Source: an uncultured Bacteroidales bacterium (GTDB taxonomy: Bacteria > Bacteroidota > Bacteroidia > Bacteroidales > FEN-979). From it: DNA of 64,000 bases. The position numbers and the translations under genes are program-made. Location: NCBI GenBank assembly GCA_903903985.1, contig CAIVAT010000116.1:62001-126000 (forward strand), given 5' to 3'. The notes under the pieces are model-generated. The model worked only from the letters and a program-made list of their open reading frames with translations, did not search any database and had not been told where the DNA came from. Below, in pieces: positions 60,910-64,000 of this stretch (the first letter of the stretch is position 1; the number at the start of each line of letters is the position of its first letter).

Positions 60910-61506
60910 ATGAGAAAAATTCAATTATTCATTTTAATAGCCTGCGGGATAACCGGATGTTCAGAGAAAAAAGTTGAACTTCTTGATTTCCCGAATACAA
61001 GACAATCTTTTGAATATAGTTGTGGGCCAAGTGCTGTCCAGGCCGTCATGGCTTATTATGGGGAGGATTTCAGGGAATCTGAATTGATCGCCTTACTTAA
61101 AACGTCTAAAGATGAAGGAACCTACATTAAGGACATCGTGGCGTTTTTTCATTACAAGGGATTTTCGACCAAGGAAAAGCATAAAATGACAACGGATGAA
61201 TTGTTTGGCTATATTGACAAAAACATTCCGGTTATTGTGTTGATACAGGCATGGGGTTCAGAAAAGGATTTTCAAAACCATTACAGGGATTGTTGGAACG
61301 ATGGTCACTTTGTCGTTGTCATTGGCTACACCGAAAAAAAAGTACTGATCAGTGACCCGGCTTTATTCAATGTTGGATATATCCCTGTGGCGGAATTTGT
61401 CGACAGATGGCACGACATCGATGAAGTTAAAACATACCAGATTGGGATTGCCGTTTATGGTAAAGAGCCAAAATTCATCCATGAAAGTCTGGAAAGAATC
61501 AAATGA
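60910..61506 (+). CDS. C39-like cysteine-peptidase-fold lipoprotein
   Basis: 198 residues from ATG 60910 (RKIQLFILIACGITGC; lipobox ITGC). The mature part has the papain-like C39 arrangement: catalytic-type Cys in FEYSCGPSAVQAVMAYYG, His in DGHFVVVIGYTEK and Asp in LISDPALF. Bacteriocin-processing C39 domains sit at the N-terminus of ABC exporters; here the domain stands alone in the envelope. So it may be a peptidase or only a binding domain. It lies between the two paralogous secreted proteins (59927 and 61643). Confidence 0.82.
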   Translation: MRKIQLFILIACGITGCSEKKVELLDFPNTRQSFEYSCGPSAVQAVMAYYGEDFRESELIALLKTSKDEGTYIKDIVAFFHYKGFSTKEKHKMTTDELFGYIDKNIPVIVLIQAWGSEKDFQNHYRDCWNDGHFVVVIGYTEKKVLISDPALFNVGYIPVAEFVDRWHDIDEVKTYQIGIAVYGKEPKFIHESLERIK

Positions 61507-61590
61507 GACGGCTAAACCACTGCAATATCGACAGATGTTGACTTTACTCCATGAAAATCCTGGTGAATCAAAATCCGACTGATATGTTGG

Positions 61591-61598
61591 TACCTTTG
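61591..61598 (+). promoter_or_regulatory. Candidate promoter -7 box (TACCTTTG)
   Basis: Exact TAnnTTTG, 44 nt before ATG 61643. No -33 element at normal spacing. Confidence 0.4.
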
Positions 61599-61642
61599 CA
61601 TTCAATACTTTAATTTTTCAAATGTGACACTAAATTGAAAAG

Positions 61643-63151
61643 ATGAAATTTTTCCTGATTGCATTGCTCCTGCCTTTCATGATCCACAGTAGTCTTTTTG
61701 GACAAGAAAGCAGTAATCAAACCACAGAATATGAAGAAGATAATCAGGATGTTCTTTGCGGAGGCGTTGAACGGTGGTCGGTGAAAGTGTTTACCGATCC
61801 CCTGGCAAACACCATTGACTGGACTCCCAAAAGGACATCCATTGCGCATCTGGTGGCAATTTCCACACCCTCGCCAAGTGCCACCATGCCAAGGTACCAG
61901 CCTGTAGAAGATTCAACCTATATTGTTTCATGCACGATCACTATAAAAAAAGACGAGGATGACGATGATTTTCATCTCGTTTTGAGTGATGGGATAAACA
62001 CACTGGTTGGGGAGGTTCCCGATCCAACCTGTTCATCCGTCGCCTCCTCTCCCATGGTAACTCAATTCATCAGCGCAAGAAACTGGGTAGTACAAAACAT
62101 TGGGTACGGAAATGTTAACAATGTGAATCTTCCCCCGGTAACGGTGACAGGCGTCGCTTTTGTTGATCCACCCCATGGCCAGACCGGTGCTGCTCCGAAT
62201 CATTTGGAGCTTCATTCCATAATCGATATTCATTTTACTCCTGCCGGATCAGTTCCGGGTGTTACAACCCAGGCTGCGTCATCCGTAAATTTTACTGCTG
62301 CATTGCTCAATGGGACGATCAATCCAAATTCTCTGGAAACGAACTATCATTTTGACTGGGGATTGACAACCAGCTATGGGAATTCAACGACAACAACCGC
62401 CGCTGGTTCCGGTTCTTCGATCATCAATGTAATTGGCAATATTTCCGGATTATCCCCTGGCACCCTCTATCATTACCGCCTTGTTGCAGTGAACAGCCTC
62501 GGCACTTCAAATGGCAATGATCTCACCCTCACCACTCTTATTCCTTCATTATCAGTTGCTCCTGCAAATCAGCCAGTCACTGCGGCTGCAGGAGGTACAT
62601 CCTTTGCAGTTACATCCAATACCGGATGGACGGTTTCAAGCGATCAAAGTTGGTGTATACCGGCAATTTCAGGCACAGGAAACGGGATCATTACAGTAAA
62701 TTATATGCAGAACAGTACTTACCTTTCACGCGTTGCCAATGTGACCGTGTCGGCAACCGGGCTGACACCTGTTGTTGTTACGGTCACACAAGATGGTTTG
62801 CCGTTTTTACCCGAGCCAACAAACTATCCAAGCAATTTTTCAGGATGCAACATCCATGTGCATTGGATAGATGCCATCGGTAGCGTGGTGCCAACGGGAT
62901 ATCTGATCAGGATGAGCAACCTCGGATTTGGCAGTATTGAAACGCCGGTTGACGGAATACCAGTCCCAGACGGCCCAACCGATAAAAATGTTCCTGCCGG
63001 ATTGCAGGAAGCGGTGTTTTGGAATTTGAACCCTTATACGACTTACTACTTTATGATTTTCGGTTACCAGGGCTCAGGAACGTTGATCGACTACAAGGTA
63101 GATGGTGCAGTGCCTGATTTTCAGGAAACAACTCAACTTTGCAATCCCTGA
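61643..63151 (+). CDS. Secreted multidomain protein: shared domain + Fn3-like + BACON + Fn3-like
   Basis: 502 residues. Signal peptide 1-20 (FFLIALLLPFMIHSSLFGQ). Residues about 38-205 are the domain shared with the 59927 protein (CGGVERWSVKVFTD, KKDEDDDDFHLVLSDG, TLVGEVPDPTCS, VTVTGVAFVDPPHGQTG, LELHSIIDIHF). Residues 210-300 look fibronectin-III-like (LNGTINPNSLETNYHFDWG ... GLSPGTLYHYRLVAVNSLG). Residues 302-390 match BACON (GGTSFAVTSNTGWTVSSDQSW ... VTVTQDG). The C-terminus is another Fn3-like unit (YLIRMSNLGFG...LNPYTTYYFMIFGYQ). BACON domains are often glycan- or protein-binding. No T9SS domain, so probably periplasmic or released by another route. Confidence 0.75.
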   Translation: MKFFLIALLLPFMIHSSLFGQESSNQTTEYEEDNQDVLCGGVERWSVKVFTDPLANTIDWTPKRTSIAHLVAISTPSPSATMPRYQPVEDSTYIVSCTITIKKDEDDDDFHLVLSDGINTLVGEVPDPTCSSVASSPMVTQFISARNWVVQNIGYGNVNNVNLPPVTVTGVAFVDPPHGQTGAAPNHLELHSIIDIHFTPAGSVPGVTTQAASSVNFTAALLNGTINPNSLETNYHFDWGLTTSYGNSTTTTAAGSGSSIINVIGNISGLSPGTLYHYRLVAVNSLGTSNGNDLTLTTLIPSLSVAPANQPVTAAAGGTSFAVTSNTGWTVSSDQSWCIPAISGTGNGIITVNYMQNSTYLSRVANVTVSATGLTPVVVTVTQDGLPFLPEPTNYPSNFSGCNIHVHWIDAIGSVVPTGYLIRMSNLGFGSIETPVDGIPVPDGPTDKNVPAGLQEAVFWNLNPYTTYYFMIFGYQGSGTLIDYKVDGAVPDFQETTQLCNP

Positions 63152-63219
63152 TGATCTCTAAGCTTCCCCGATCTTCGGCCAATTAAAATTTTGTCCCAGG
63201 TGTGTATTTTATTACAAAA

Positions 63220-64000
63220 TTATTTGCGGGTGAGTTTTCTTGCATTTTCTTTTAACATGCTTCCAAGAGAAAACTGAGACAGATTGAGAAGCTTGTGGTT
63301 CAGTAAATAAGTAATGACTTTCTTCTCTGTTGCGTGATGTAATGGAAACAGGATTGCTATAAGGAAAATCTTGACAAGGATGATCTTCCATGGTTCATCG
63401 GCAGTAATCTCATAGATTTTATGGTCGGCCAGCAGGATGATGAATTCAAAAAGAAAAATGAAGTAAAAGAACCCAATTACACGGATAAGCCATTCTGGGA
63501 CACTAAAACTACCCAGCAAGATCAGGATTACAAATACCAGGAGGATACAAATGGTCATTGCCATATATTGCAAATTATGACGCCGTAGATTCTCCTGTTT
63601 TTCTTGTTCGATAAGCCATGCTCGCTGCTGGGATTCATGATCGATCTCCATCACTAAAATCTGATCTTTTTTCGCAAGGTTAGCAATACTATCTCCAAGA
63701 ACCTTATTCAAAACGGAATATTTGTATGCGTTCTTGAAGTCGTTTGATGCGGCATAAAGTGATTGAATTTGTGTAGATGCAACAAGCATATAATCAAAAA
63801 ATGCGACCTTGTCTGCCATTTCATATGATTTGATGAACTTGTTTAGTGCATTTTTTGTATTACCGTTCCGTAAAAGAAACTGCCCGAACCTGTAATAAAA
63901 TTTAGATTGAAAAATCATATTCTGATCGGAAACCACTATTTTTTCAGCCTTGTTGAAAAAATAAAGAGCTGAATCAGGCTGACGGTCCTCTTCATATAAA
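63220..64000 (-). CDS. TPR/membrane signalling-type protein, C-terminal part, cut by window edge
   Basis: The frame is open to the right edge (…LYEEDRQPDSALYFFNKAEK…), so the GTG at 63936 is not the real start. The visible 259 codons contain tetratricopeptide helices (GQFLLRNGNTKNALNKFIKSY, QSLYAASNDFKNAYKYSV), a coiled coil (LVMEIDHESQQRAWLIEQEK) and then three hydrophobic segments (MAMTICILLVFVILILLG, IGFFYFIFLFEFIILL, IILVKIFLIAILFPLHH). It ends with a basic cytoplasmic tail. This C-terminal membrane unit occurs on Bacteroidota TPR proteins related to sensor kinases, but no kinase domain is present at this end. Confidence 0.75.
   Translation of the reverse strand, partial: LYEEDRQPDSALYFFNKAEKIVVSDQNMIFQSKFYYRFGQFLLRNGNTKNALNKFIKSYEMADKVAFFDYMLVASTQIQSLYAASNDFKNAYKYSVLNKVLGDSIANLAKKDQILVMEIDHESQQRAWLIEQEKQENLRRHNLQYMAMTICILLVFVILILLGSFSVPEWLIRVIGFFYFIFLFEFIILLADHKIYEITADEPWKIILVKIFLIAILFPLHHATEKKVITYLLNHKLLNLSQFSLGSMLKENARKLTRK

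Overview
The window looks like a chromosomal segment of a Bacteroidota (Bacteroidales-like) bacterium. The evidence is C-terminal type IX secretion (T9SS) sorting domains of the YPNP...GxY type, several TAnnTTTG promoter -7 boxes, many outer-membrane beta-barrels and SPI/lipoprotein signal peptides, LpxD (so an LPS outer membrane), and an aromatic biosynthesis gene order typical of the phylum. I see no rRNA, tRNA, CRISPR array, transposase or integrase.

Layout. 1-11.4 kb: secreted carbohydrate-active enzymes (GH53, a GH127-esterase fusion, GH13, GH2, and a T9SS-exported GH13). 11.5-16.7 kb: an RND efflux operon in the order outer-membrane factor, adaptor, pump. 16.7-19.4 kb: a large secreted protein with helical repeats (minus strand). 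19.7-20.4 kb: a K+-type ion channel. 20.4-26.2 kb: a second tripartite RND operon in the order adaptor, pump, outer-membrane lipoprotein. 26.3-27.7 kb: a secreted phosphatidylserine-decarboxylase-like protein. 28.0-30.8 kb: a minus-strand pair, a zinc PLC/S1-P1-type hydrolase with a C-terminal beta-rich region and a small outer-membrane protein. 31-38.4 kb: envelope proteins, a cytoplasmic TPR protein and a GT-C-like membrane protein. 38.6-39.6 kb: lpxD.

39.6-46.5 kb holds the most informative unit: an aromatic amino-acid operon (prephenate dehydratase, aminotransferase, prephenate dehydrogenase, DAHP synthase-chorismate mutase, aroB, aroK, aroC). It is preceded by a promoter, a 26-codon leader peptide with five Phe and five Tyr codons, and RNA segments that can form mutually exclusive 1:2, 2:3 and 3:4 pairings ending in a terminator. 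This is a complete classical ribosome-mediated attenuator read directly from the sequence, and it is my main finding. The operon makes Phe and Tyr from the shared pathway; aroQ, aroE and aroA are not in the window.

47.3-53.9 kb: a 2207-residue T9SS surface protein (beta-helix, GEVED, PPC-like and HYR modules) with a well-matched Bacteroidota promoter far upstream. 53.9-56.2 kb: a sulfatase and an outer-membrane barrel. 56.8-64 kb: small envelope proteins, a mono-haem c-type lipoprotein, an ABC membrane domain without an ATPase, a C39-like lipoprotein flanked by two paralogous secreted proteins, and a TPR/membrane signalling-type protein cut by the right edge.

Between genes there are heptamer/octamer tandem repeats and GC-rich palindromes. 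One palindrome has become part of the GH2 coding sequence.
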